A DNA stretch of 64,000 nt from Rhododendron vialii (GCF_030253575.1 NC_080562.1:31451852-31515851); one strand, 5' to 3'. Positions 42,491-53,028 are shown, counted from the stretch's first letter. Made by a program: numbers and translations. The notes: generated from the sequence alone by a model not told the origin.

Positions 42491-43852
42491 CAAAGCGGTG
42501 GCCGAACTGGGGTACACGGTAACTTCGGGTAGGGAAAGAATTTGTAAACACAAATACAACTGGTAGCGTCTCTTTCTGAGGCACCAGGAGGATTACAAAA
42601 TGCCTTGCCGCCAAAACCATCCGTGCACTGATATTGACAATCAGTCAGGTCGCAATGCCTGGGATCTATTACCACCTTACAGTATAAATCCTTAGCTTGA
42701 GCCACCGTCACCGCAACTAGTAAGAGAAAAGAAGAAAAACAGATTTAAGGATGAGTTTCCCCAAAATTAATTTGTATTAAAAGACAATTGGTTACTTTTA
42801 ATTTTTTGTGATTTCGTGGTTAGCTTTTATCAAAGAATTTGGGTTCATGGTTCGTCTCTACAAATGAATTCTAAAATCAAAGTTGAACAAAGTTAAAATA
42901 ATTCATCATAAAGACAACCAGCTATTTTAAGGTGTTTTCGCCTTCAATGAACTTTTTGAGGTTTTTTGTCAAAATTTTTTACTATTTAAATTCATCTCAC
43001 CAATACAAACGATTAGTCCAAAAATAAACATACCAAAATTACAAGTTAAGTCAATGTGGCTTTGTGCAGTGATTTAGAGAGGATCTTGGATTCTTATTCC
43101 AGTAGAAATATCAAGGTTTATTTCGGAAATCAGTATTATTTCTTTTGAGCGAGAAAAATTGCAACTTATATTTATAAAATCAAAAATAAATTGTGGGGCC
43201 TATAAAACAACAGATACAACAAAACAAGAACAAAAACAATAAAACACACAGAAACATATACTTACATGTGGTTTCGCTTAATAATCCTTGTGGATTATAT
43301 GTTTGGCTTTTGTTTAAAAAAAAATCACATTTGTTGGTTTTGCGTCAATTGTTTATGAATTATTAGTTCATTCTAACGAGAGGAATCTTAAAAATAAAAA
43401 TCTTTATTTAAAAAAGATAGTATATAATAAAGAAAAATAATTCAAAAATTTATTTGTACTGGATTATGTTTGTTTATACTTGAAGAAAAATGAACTTTGA
43501 TATTAATTTTTAACTTTTTAAATTCCCCTGTCAAGACAACCTAATAATTCACCCAAAAAAATAGACACAAAACCAAAATTTATTAAAAAAAATTGAATAA
43601 AGGTAAAAAAAAAATCTAAATGGATCGATTATTAAACCAAACCACTAGTGAACCAACCAAAAGAGACAAGGGGATAGCCTTAAATTAACCATGCAATCTC
43701 ATTAGAATTCCAAAATATACAGAAAAAAAAGGAATTACCAAATACAGCGAGGTCTATATGTAAAAACAAAAAAGAAAAAAGTACAGAGAAACAAAACCAA
43801 GTAAAATGAGCCTAACCTGAGAAAGCAAAGAGAAAGAGGCAGATTCAAAAAT
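42475..43852 (-). pseudogene. second LCR/defensin-like copy, start codon lost
   Basis: Exon 2 (42716-42475) is almost the same as the gene at 27127 (differences include KVVMDPK to KVVIDPR and VMVA to VTVA). All eight cysteines are kept. The splice acceptor TAG and the donor region CTTTCTCAG|GTTAGG (43817) remain, but upstream of the partial signal peptide (ending at about 43852) the homology stops, no in-frame ATG remains, and TGA is in frame. At the 3' end the stop codon has been replaced by microsatellite sequence: after RPPLW the frame adds CVCV before TGA at 42477-42475, introducing two extra cysteines. The introns align along their whole length. A 5'-truncated pseudogene is most likely unless a new start was captured. 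Confidence 0.8.
43290..43545. repeat. MITE-like repeat, copy in the second peptide-gene intron
   Basis: The same core as at 27960 (TTTGTTGGTTTTGCGTCAAT), orthologous position in the duplicated intron. Confidence 0.6.
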
Positions 43853-44526
43853 ACTATCAGTAGGGACAGTTTGCAGGGAACCACGCAGAGACAAACACGT
43901 TTGGCCCCATTTCGGGTTCCGAAAAAATCTAGAAAAATATTCATAAATTTTTGAATATTATTTTATGGAGCCCTGTAAAAAATCAGCTCCAGTAGATATC
44001 GATAAGTATTACTTTTGGATTCGTAGGGGCGAACTGAGGGTCCGTTCCGGAACCGAAATAAGAACTTACTTTTTGTCTAATAAGAAGCCTTGTTCCGGAA
44101 AATAAGAAGGTTGGTACTTATTTTGGAAGAATTTATATAGGTACCGACTAACCGAGGATACAAACGTATCCTGAGTGATAATTCACCAAGTAGAAATCCT
44201 AAAACCCAATACCACAATATGCAGATCAATAATATAATAATTAATAATACACAAAAGGTACAGAATAATAACACATCGTCTTTTTTTTTACTATCCATCA
44301 TCTTACATGTAATCTAAGGATCATCTCCGCGAGATCCTTTCCTCCCACATCCACTAACTACAATCGTCTCATGGGTCCACCCTTCCTCTTGCTTATCCTG
44401 CACCAGGGTCCTAGGTGAGCGCATCTAAGTTATGTACCGAGTATGTTCATACTTAAGACCATAACAGGAGGATCGAGTCATCCCATGACGTATCGTACAT
44501 TAGGGTCGGACATCCACTACCCCACG

Positions 44527-44763
44527 CTAACTATAACCGTCTCATGGAACCCATTCTCTTCCTCAAAGAGAAACTTTCCATGACGTATCATACATTAACG
44601 TCTCACTAACTATAATCGTCTCATAGGACCCATTCTCTTCCTCGAAGAGAAACTTCCCATGACGTATCATACATTAGCGTCTCACTAACTATAATCGTCT
44701 CATGGGACCCATTCTCTTCCTCAAAGAGAAACTTCCCATGACGTATCATACGTTAGTGTCACA
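44527..44763. repeat. tandem repeat, 3 x 79 bp
   Basis: Units beginning CTAACTATAAYCGTCTCATR start at 44527, 44606 and 44685. A more diverged unit is recognisable near 44355. Inside the probable LTR. Confidence 0.9.
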
Positions 44764-45844
44764 ACATCGGGCCCCTCAGGTAACCCATTTCAACACAGGG
44801 CCCCATAGGTTACCCTTGCCATCACCATGGCTCAAATCACAATCCACACAATCACACTTCCAACACTTTATCAATTTCCATTTACTTAACATCGTCTACA
44901 TGAGTCACTACTCGTAACCACCCAGGGAACTTATTTGTCCAATCTACAGCCACAACAAAATATCACACGGTTCAACATTTCAACTAAAAGTACTAACAAC
45001 ACATAACCATGCGATAAAATTTATCCTGTCATAGAATTAATCATGCGAGTAACAAAATAATATTCAGTCAAACAATTAATTACTACACTTAAAATTAAGT
45101 CTGTTTCTCTCATTTAGAAATTTTATAAAACATTTCTACTATTTAAACATTTTCTTTAACTCTTATATTATTCATAGATTTTACAAACTAATTTTTATTG
45201 AAAAATACTTATTGCTAAATTTAGTATTTACTAACTATACTAAATATTAATATGAGATTTTCATAACAACAAAATTATGCGAGGCTATTCTAGTCAATAT
45301 TTATTAGAGTAAAAGATTAACTAATATGTAATTTAAAATATTTCTTGTTTACAATCTAAATAAATTTTTACTAGTAAAATACTCTTGTGAATATTTCATA
45401 AGCATTTATCTACCCCAATAATTTATTAAACACGTAAACATCCACTCAAATACAAATCAACAATGCATTATCAATAATAATTTCACAATCAAACACTTGT
45501 TAAACGATCATAAATTTTCACAGGGTATAACACTAATCATTCTTGCACAACCGGACTGAATTTTAATATAAACAGGATTAAAAATAAATTAACAATTTAA
45601 CAGCAGATCATCATCTTCAATAAACTTTAAATTTAAGTCCTAACTCCATTAAAATGCAGATTAAGGTTTCGGGTTTTCGGAAAACTACCTCAAATGCGAT
45701 TCTAAGTCCGGATAAGTGTTGTACGGTGTCCGTAGATCGCCATGGTGGTTTTGAAATATCGAGGCAACGTCCAGTGGCACTCTGATAGGGCCCGCAGCAG
45801 CGGTGTGCCCACGAAACTCACGGTGTGCACACACCTATGGCCAC

Positions 45845-45846
<2 letters not shown>

Positions 45847-45880
<34 letters not shown>
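45847..45880. repeat. (CT)n microsatellite
   Basis: About 17 units inside the probable LTR. Confidence 0.95.
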
Positions 45881-45882
<2 letters not shown>

Positions 45883-46409
45883 TCTAGACTCAACAATAGA
45901 ATTGGGGGTACAATAATATACTGGTGTTCAATTTTCGGATTGTGTGGGTATATATAATGAGAGAGAATAAGATAGTAAGAAGGTGATAGGATAAGTGTAG
46001 AAGTGGTGGAATGAGGAAGGAGAGGGATACTGATAATGATAAAAGGATAGGAGACAAGTGCCACATTTGGGGGGAGTTTTCAATTCTAATGTAGTGGACG
46101 CATGTATGTACATGGTGAGAATGTATCTGGACGCTTTTATGTATAGGATGAGAGATAGAGAAGTGGAGAGTTAGTTTGAATAGAGTTCTACTTAGGGTTT
46201 AGATAGTAAAGATAAGAGATGAATATGAATCACTGATTTCCTGTATATCTAAAGTTTAAATACATATCTTATACAATAATGCAAATAATATCAATTGTAC
46301 ACATAATAATATATTTTAATTATTCAATCTAATTAATTATTGAATTAGGAATTTAAAAATATAAATTTGTATGAAAAAAATTTGGATCGAAAATCCGGGT
46401 CGTTACAAT

Positions 46410-46920
46410 TTTTCTCCTGAATTTTATTAATTTAATTACATGTCTCTCTAATGGGCTATTAAAACCTTTTGCGTTGTTATATTTCGATTGTTAAAGAAGC
46501 CAAAGAATTTTACAACTTTTCAGTATTGCACTGAAGATTTACTTGCCTTACAAGGCATAGACTTGAAGGTTTTTTGGTATATAACTTGAGGTTTTTTTTT
46601 TTTTTTTTATCAGCAAAAAGTATTTCATAAATCTTGAAAAAGATTACAAATATTTACTTGAGAAAGTTCACCATGTGGAATTATGGATCTTCTTTTTTTA
46701 TTATACCAGAGAGAGTATAACTCAACAAAGAATGAGAAATTCAATAATCCATCTTTCATTGAAAGTGCAATAATCCATCATACTCTTTCATTTTTGTTTC
46801 TTTTCCGTACACACAACTGCATACATCCCATTATTGTTTATAAATTTGCTACAACTACAAACACATACTCACAATGTGTACAAGAAATCGCCGACTGCAC
46901 CCAAGGGCGGGGGAATTTAG
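46410..46920. repeat. paralogous segment of the duplication (compact copy)
   Basis: Matches four separate blocks of the first copy in order: 29488-29545 (ACATGTCTCTCTAATGGGCT), 30175-30208 (GTTAAAGAAGC), 36935-37135 (TGGTATATAACTTGAG) and 38655-38850 (CTGCATACATCCCATTATTG). The intervening pieces of the first copy (LINE end, FRS locus, MITE) are absent here. Confidence 0.75.
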
Positions 46921-47041
46921 GAGGAGAAAATGAGGTCATTTGATTCTTATTTTATGCCCTATTAAAATTCATTGCCCTACCGCTACGCTTCTTATGAAAC
47001 TCAACAAATTGCCCAAGCAATCATCAAATACGTCATCCATT

Positions 47042-47228
47042 CCTAAATGGTTATTCACCATGTTTTTACGTACAATTTTTGAAAATACTTTCATGCATAA
47101 TTTGTTAAATTTTTTGACACCAAATTAAAGGTTTAATTTGGTGTCAAAAAATTTAACAAATTATGCACGAAGTACCTAATAAATTGATTTGAAATTGCAT
47201 GTAAAAACATGATGGATAACCATCTAGG
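47042..47228. mobile_element. palindromic MITE, 187 bp
   Basis: The two halves are inverted copies: a perfect 31-bp inner stem (AATTTGTTAAATTTTTTGAC... ) with a 2-nt loop near 47130, and outer ends CCTAAATGGTTATTCACCAT versus CTAGATGGTTATCCATCATG. No ORF. Confidence 0.8.
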
Positions 47229-47247
47229 TTTGAATCAGAGCTTAGGA

Positions 47248-47560
47248 TTATTTTTTTTGATCAGCAAAAATTAATTTCATTAACTCATAAACACGAAGTT
47301 ACAGAGATAATAGGAGCTTGGATACACCGGCCTAACCATTCAAGACCCTCTTCTCCAAACCACGCGGAGGAACTGAAATGGGTCCAACAAATTGAGCCTA
47401 AATCAAGAAAACACACATTCGAATAAACCCACACATAAAAAAAAGGCCTAAAAGCCCAAATCAAAACAATTCAGCACAAACCTAACCCTAGCCCAACTAT
47501 GGACTAGGAGGAGTAGAAATGCAGGGGAAAATGACGGCTTTCCCTAGAAATGCATTGGGG
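47248..47560 (-). mobile_element. LINE/SINE 3' end fragment
   Basis: On the minus strand, non-coding sequence ends GTTTATGAGTTAATGAAATT followed by AATTTTTGCTGATC and an A8 tail at 47248-47255. The end is like other plant L1 3' ends. The 5' limit is uncertain. Confidence 0.45.
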
Positions 47561-48066
47561 TTCTTTCGGGCCGGTCCTATGAAAGTGGACTTCTTCCCTT
47601 CAAGTCCCAATGCACAAATCAAAGAAGAATACATGTCTGACTAGGTCCTGGCTATATATTTTTTTCGAGAATACCCTTTCATCCCCTCTCTCCTCAATTT
47701 TCCTCCTTTTTATTTTTTTAAAATTTATATATTTACTTTCTTAAAACACTGATAATTTTTAATTGTTAATTAGCACTGTTTTCAATCCAAATTCTAATTT
47801 TAACTGTTAATTATCAGTATTTAACTGTTAATTATCAGTGTTTTAACTGTTAATTACACCTGCTCCCAGATGTGAACCAAAACAAAAAAATTTTACTCCA
47901 CATACAGCAAAACATCATCTCTCCCTCGATCACGACAGATTAGAGTTTCTAGTGGGGGGAGGCGGTGCCTCCTTCCCGTCCACCACCGCCGCCCTTCCTC
48001 CATCCCTTCCGAAGTCGCTGCACAGTCACCAATTCCGATCCCTAGATCCTTCTCCACAGTGTGTGT

Positions 48067-48085
48067 TCCGTTGTAGTACCTTGAC
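48067..48085 (-). pseudogene. short ABCG transporter remnant on the far side of the LTR element
   Basis: On the minus strand, directly after the element, the codons read VKVLQR. In ABCG half-transporters this follows the DSTSxxMV motif, which is where the other remnant (49736 upward) stops. Similarity ends after these six codons. Confidence 0.5.
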
Positions 48086-49735
48086 TGATGCAGCGGAAGC
48101 TAATTGAAAAACGGAACTACTAAATTGAGTCCGAATCCGTTGATTCGTAACGAATACCCGGAGATCGAAATCCTTCTCTAAACCTGTTTAGTCAAAGAAT
48201 ACCCAGGAATAAAGGCATCAAACACTTTGTTGATTCCATAGAATACCAAAGAATTTGGCATAAAAGAGAACACTCTTTATAATTTTATTAATCATCAAAA
48301 ACTTCCTAATCCTAAGACTTACAACTCTACTTATAATCAATCCTAGTAATACTAAAAAGGTAAATTGAAATTAAGAAACTACTTCCTTGTTAACTAAGAT
48401 ACTAAATAAAAGGAAAATCACATCAACCTACCTAAGTACGGAAATAAATAATTCTAGACTAAGAATATGAAATCACAAAATTTCCTAATCAAGAGCTAAT
48501 TAAATAATTACTATATTCTTCATGAATTCACGGCTGCATCATTCTCTCTGGCTTGAGAAAACTCGTCCTCGAGTTTCCATTGCTTCAAATAATTTCGAGC
48601 GCCTAAGCTTGTCTGCATTGGTCTTGAACTTCAAATTGGTTTTCTCGAATTGACATTGAAAATAAGTGCCATGAAAAACTACCAGGACATAAAGAGATTC
48701 AAACTTTCCATAAAAAGAGGTTTTTGGTGATTCTTTTTCTTCTTTGAATAATCTGACAGTGACCTCTTTTCCCAAGCCAATTTTAACCATGAAATCTACA
48801 ATTGTAAGTTCATTGAGCAAATCACTCACTTGAACAAACTCTGGAACATCAACAGTACCAACGGCTGGAACTTCATTAGGAACACCAAGAATTAAAAAAG
48901 AATCCGAGAGCAATGTGTCGGAGTCATTTGTCTTCTTAAAGCCTTCAACAATGAAAGGGTCTGTATCAAAAACCGGTGGTTTATTCCAATCCACAATTGG
49001 ATCCGGAACAATATTGGACGTGAATGGCCACCGAATTGTACTCTCCTCCATAAAGGTGCACAAATTCAGTGGGTAGTAGTGAGGTTGATTGTCAATGATC
49101 AAGGTGGCCCTCTTAACCAACGCTTTATGCGTATCCTTGATTTGTTGAAATCGTTCCCCTAGTTGTGCACCCCGTGCAGCCTTATCACCTTCGTTCATAT
49201 CTTCGGCAACAACATAACGATCATCACGAACTGCTTGTCGCGCCATGATCCGGAATCGAGCGCAGGCTCTGATACCAACTGATGCAGCGGAAGCTAATTG
49301 AAAAACGGAACTACTAAATTGAGTCCGAATCCGTTGATTCGTAACGAATACCCGGAGATCGAAATCCTTCTCTAAACCTGTTTAGTCAAAGAATACCCAG
49401 AAATAAAGGCATCAAACACTTTGTTGATTCCATAGAATACCAAAGAATTTGGCATAAAAGAGAACACTCTTTATAATTTTATTAATCATCAAAAACTTCC
49501 TAATCCTAAGACTTACAACTCTACTTATAATCAATCCTAGTAATACTAAAAAGATAAATTGAAATTAAGAAACTACTTCCTTGTTAACTAAGATACTAAA
49601 TAAAAGGAAAATCACATCAACCTACCTAAGTACGGAAATAAATAATTCTAGACTAAGAATATGAAATCACAAAATTTCCTAATCAAGAGCTAATTAAATA
49701 ATTACTATATTCTTCATGAATTCACGGCTGCATCA
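48086..49735 (-). mobile_element. compact LTR retrotransposon with one ORF, recent insertion
   Basis: Two direct repeats of about 455 bp (48086-48541, 49281-49735) start TGATGCAGC and end GCTGCATCA. They differ at only about two or three sites. On the minus strand TGGTATCAGAGCCTGCG begins two bases after the upstream LTR (Met-type PBS), and a purine tract AGAGAGAA lies before the downstream LTR. The internal region is only about 740 bp. It carries no protease, RT or integrase, so it must depend on other elements. No clean target duplication was seen (flanks TTGAC and CCATG). Confidence 0.9.
48539..49246 (-). CDS. single ORF of the compact LTR element, unknown protein
   Basis: 235 codons, intact, from MARQAVRDDRYVVAEDMNEG to RGRVFSSQRE. 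The stop codon TGA is formed by the first bases of the downstream LTR (TGATGC). The first 55 residues (GERFQQIKDTHKALVKRATL) look like a short helical start. The rest (IRWPFTSNIVPDP, VDWNKPPVFDTDPFIVEGFK, FYGKFESLYVLVVFHGTYF) shows no zinc knuckle, no D-S/T-G, no YIDD, and no gag domain that I can recognise. It could be a divergent gag or a captured host fragment. No function is proposed. Confidence 0.75.
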   Translation of the reverse strand: MARQAVRDDRYVVAEDMNEGDKAARGAQLGERFQQIKDTHKALVKRATLIIDNQPHYYPLNLCTFMEESTIRWPFTSNIVPDPIVDWNKPPVFDTDPFIVEGFKKTNDSDTLLSDSFLILGVPNEVPAVGTVDVPEFVQVSDLLNELTIVDFMVKIGLGKEVTVRLFKEEKESPKTSFYGKFESLYVLVVFHGTYFQCQFEKTNLKFKTNADKLRRSKLFEAMETRGRVFSSQRE

Positions 49736-50060
49736 CCATGAAAGTGCTGGTTGAGTCCAGATCCAACGTGAGCTTGTTGAGGAAGGGGATGATTAAGTCG
49801 TGGATTAAGTTGATTCCGATGGAAACTCGTCGCCGTTCGCCGCCGGAGAGGCCGTGGTGGCCTTCGTTGTCGATGACTGTTTGGCGGCGTTTTTGAGACT
49901 GAGTTTGTTGATTAGGGCTTGGACTCTCGTCTCCAATCCAAAGTTGGAGATCTCTGTTAGTCATCTTCTCTTGAAAGTAGTTTCCGACGTCCCATGGCTG
50001 TCTTCTCTTGAAAGCAGTTTCCGACGCCCCATGGCTATAAAAACGAAGAGGGAAAGTTAA
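49736..50060 (-). pseudogene. ABCG half-transporter nucleotide-binding domain remnant
   Basis: On the minus strand, in two frames: [16 protein letters not shown] (about 49880-49925), then after a frameshift [20 protein letters not shown] and [20 protein letters not shown], then LDSTSTFMV. These are the ABC signature (LSGGE), a Walker B region changed from LFLDEP to PFLNKL (both acidic residues lost) and the D-loop. A 38-bp tandem duplication (TCTTCTCTTGAAAGYAGTTT) lies at 49964-50037. Family members export lipids or hormones; this one is dead and is cut by the LTR element. Confidence 0.82.
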
Positions 50061-51300
50061 GGTGGAAGTCTGCTTGCCCCCAACAATTTATATACGGAAA
50101 GTATGTAAATATTTAGGTTTAGGTATTTATAGAGACGTGGATCGGGGTAAATTTGTAAAATTATGCCCATAGGATCTGTAGGAAAATACACGTATCGCGT
50201 ATAAGACTTGGCCGGCTATAAAAGTGAAAAATAGGACCGGCTGGCATTTTGTCAAATTTAGCACCTTCTTCTGGCGGGGATCTAAACCTAACAGAACCCG
50301 GTAGGCCACGGAGCCCAAACAAACCTGCCCAAAACCAAGGGGCCAGCCCAAAACCTGACACCAGCACCAAAATGGGCAAAGCCCAACACCTAAAGCCCAA
50401 AAAACCAAACCCCAAAACCTAACCCAGGCCGCACCTCCGTCCAATCGCCGCCGCCACCCACTCCGAAACTGCATCCAGCGCGATCGTCGCAGCCGTGAGC
50501 CACCCAACCTCCACCATCTGCAACCTCCGCCAAAATAAACCCACTGCAACCACCACACCATTGCAGCCAAACCTTCAATCTGCTGCCTCCCCAATCCACA
50601 ACCACCACCTGCAAAACAAAAGCCAAGAAAAATGGAAAACAAAGGCCCAACCCACCCCTCAACCACCAGACGCCACTCAACAACAACCAATCACCTTCCG
50701 CCGCGGCCCCACTTCGCCGTGGGTTTGGGAACAAAGCTTAGGATTTTTGTTCATATATATACACAAATACCTCGACGATTCCCAGTCATTAAATTATTTA
50801 GAATCCCATAAGCATAAACCCGAAAGCTATCTATAAACGAGTTGAGTCTGCAGAAGAAGGAAAAAAAAACTCAATTTTTTACTCAATCATCTGTCGAGCC
50901 ACAAACCCAGCACTTTAATCTATCCCTCTCTTCCCCTCCATTAATCGTCAATGAATCTATCCCTCTCTTCCCCTCCATTAGGCTTGTCAATTGGTCGGAT
51001 CTGATCCGGATCCGATAAGATTCAAATTCGATCTGAATCCGATAAGACTCGAATCCGATAGTAGTAATCCGAATTCGAAAACTTCGGATCCGGTCCGAAA
51101 TCCGAATCCGATCCGTAAACTTTTTTTACTTCAAACATTTTAGCAAAAAATTTTTTTTTTTTTTGAAAAAAAAATATTTTCCGAAAAAAAATTTAAAAAA
51201 TTAAAATAAAATAGTAAAAATAAAAATACAACTTCTTAAACATTTTTTTTTCAAAATAAAAAATTTACTTTTTTTTAAAAAAAATTAAAAAAAATAAAAA
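50061..51300. other. no gene seen; C-rich leader-like and AT-rich parts
   Basis: 50280-50720 is rich in CCACC/CCAAC and has long ORFs on both strands without recognisable domains, resembling a LINE or gene 5' leader. 51120-51310 is A/T homopolymer-rich. Confidence 0.4.
50985..51118. repeat. degenerate (ATCCGA)n array
   Basis: GATCCGGATCCGATAAGATT and many ATCCGAAT/ATCCGAT words over about 130 bp. It is short-period, like the hexamer array at 34325 but with a different unit. Confidence 0.75.
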
Positions 51301-51549
51301 TTTATAAAGAATTGGGCCTCCATCAATCGTCAATGAATCGTTCGCCGACCAGCGTGTGGATTCCTGCGGCTAGGATTGGGTTGCCATCAGTATTTCTCAT
51401 TGGCGGCCTCTATTTGTTGCGATTCGCGATCTATGGATCATGGATAAAGACAACAACGTGGGATGACATCAAAAAAAGAAAATGGTGGTGTAGATGTACG
51501 GTTCAAATTTATAAAGGATCAAGTATTTTTGTGTTGGGCCTTTGGGCTT

Positions 51550-51680
51550 TGTATCTATTTGTTTGCAACTTTACTTTGATTAGCTCTATGAACCATCTTG
51601 TTTGTATATGGTTTTTATCAATATAACCATATAATAAGTGTATCTATTGAGTTTCTGGGGAAAAAAAAATTTATCTGCCT
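51550..51680. repeat. third copy of the 38863-39140 sequence (SINE-free)
   Basis: ATCTATTTGTTTGCAACTTT then AGCTCTATGAACCAT matches 38863-38907, and TTTTATCAATATAACCATAT matches 39075-39140, without the SINE. Confidence 0.75.
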
Positions 51681-52172
51681 CTAAAAATTTATTTTTCGAT
51701 TAGTCTCGTCTAGGCAAATAAATAATTTGTAAAAGTTTGATGCAAAATCAACAAATGTAAAAAAAATAAAAATTGAATAAGAAAAAAAAAAGTTTTTTTA
51801 ATAATAAATACCCATAACGACCCCAACTACTCCAGCCTAATAGCCATCAAATAAAATGGGCCCAGATGTAAAGTGGTGCATGGTCAAACTAAAAGGTCAA
51901 CCAAATTTTTAATACACACGCCTCTGGTACTTCTTCAGTCAACGGTCACGCCCCCACCTAATAACCAGCTCATACATTTAACTGCCAACGACCACAGTCA
52001 CCACATCACTCACAGACCTTATAAAGAACAGCGTCTCAGAAAGATAGAGCCCCCGAAACAAAGCTAACGTCGTTGATAATTCAGGTGTCCGGGTAGCTTA
52101 CGTATGTGCAAATCGATCGTCCAGAGCTAATATTAGTGCCGGTGTTGTAAATAGGATTATACTCTATAGGCG

Positions 52173-52379
52173 ATGGTTTGCTTCTGTTTTTTGGTGGATC
52201 AGTCGAAGAAGGTGCGGAGGAGCAAGCCGGCGGCTGGAATATGCTCGAGGTGCGGCGGCGGAGCCAGCGTGGCAGATATGAAGACCGCCACGAGGTTTTG
52301 CTATGTTCCGTTCTATTGGAAGAGGTGGAGGGCTATCATCTGCACATTCTGCGGAGCCGTTCTTCGCTCCTACCCTTGA
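52173..52379 (+). CDS. small conserved plant protein with two CxxC pairs
   Basis: An intronless ORF of 68 codons: MVCFCFLVDQSKKVRRSKPA, then AGICSRCGGGASVADMKTAT, then RFCYVPFYWKRWRAIICTFC and GAVLRSYP. Two CxxC knuckles (CSRC and CTFC) about 35 residues apart suggest a zinc ribbon. The layout (hydrophobic start, basic linker, CxxC, FVPxx..W, CxxC near the end) resembles the plant zinc-ribbon 15-type small proteins. I recall close plant homologues of this sequence but cannot give a function. A second ATG in another frame (52178) is a shadow. A TATA-like TTATAAAG lies at 52018. The gene is intact and probably expressed. Confidence 0.8.
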   Translation: MVCFCFLVDQSKKVRRSKPAAGICSRCGGGASVADMKTATRFCYVPFYWKRWRAIICTFCGAVLRSYP

Positions 52380-52456
52380 ATTAATTAAATTAATTAATTA
52401 ATTGCTTCCCAATGTTAGAACTTAGAAGTCCCTTTCGTTCTTTTGGTTAATTTCAG

Positions 52457-53028
52457 GGGCAAATTTTCGTAGTCATCCCTGTAGTTTTACGGTTGTCTCA
52501 CTTTCGTCCCTCTAGTTTCAAAGTGCTCTAATTTCGTCCCTGTAGTTTGTTTTACGTTCCAAATTGGTAAAATCGTTAACACCGTTAACGAAACTAACGG
52601 AAAAAAAAAATAAGTGTTCCAATTTTCAATCCGTTTGAACCGGTGCGAAGATCTTATTTTTTTGATCATTTTATCCTAAATGGTCGTAATGAATTTTTGG
52701 CTCTAAGGCCTTTCAACAAGCACCCGTAGACTCCTTATTTAGTTTCAGGACTCTCTTAGGGTGCTCATTGAAAGGCCTTAGAGTCAAAAATCCATTATGA
52801 CCATTTAAGATAAAATGATCAGAAAAATAAGATATTTGCACCGGTTCAAACGGATTGAAAATTGGAACACTTATTTTTTTTTTTCCGTTAGTTTCGTTAA
52901 CGGTGTTAATGATTTTACCAATTTGGAACGTAAAACAAACTATAGGGACGAAATTGGAGCACTTTGAAACTAGAGGGACGAAAGTGAGACAACCGTAAAA
53001 CTACAGGGATGACTACGAAAATTTGCCC
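52457..53028. mobile_element. foldback MULE, 572 bp, perfect target duplication
   Basis: It starts GGGCAAATTTTCGTAGTCAT and ends ATGACTACGAAAATTTGCCC. The arms are inverted copies over more than 250 bp with a small unpaired centre near 52735. TAATTTCAG occurs at 52448-52456 and again at 53029-53037, a perfect 9-bp target duplication as made by MULEs. No coding capacity. It sits about 75 bp downstream of the small CxxC gene. Confidence 0.9.

Larger units (their letters stand above)
43853..46407 (-). mobile_element. probable long solo LTR of a gypsy (chromovirus-like) element
   Basis: On the minus strand it opens TGTAACGACCCGGATTTTCG (46407 downward), a start common to long LTRs of Tekay/Del-type gypsy elements. 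About 2.5 kb is AT-rich and non-coding and holds a 79-bp tandem array and a (CT)n run (45847-45880). The left border is placed where homology to the first peptide gene stops. No clear TG..CA partner or target duplication was found there, so a deletion may have trimmed it. Confidence 0.55.

Noticed and set aside
44527..44763. CRISPR-like regular repeat
   Set aside because: The units are directly adjacent 79-bp tandem copies without spacers in a plant LTR.
50127..50734. Overlapping long ORFs on the minus strand (187, 84 and 114 codons)
   Set aside because: Stop-poor GC-rich sequence open in several frames at once; Trp/Gly-rich translations without any domain.
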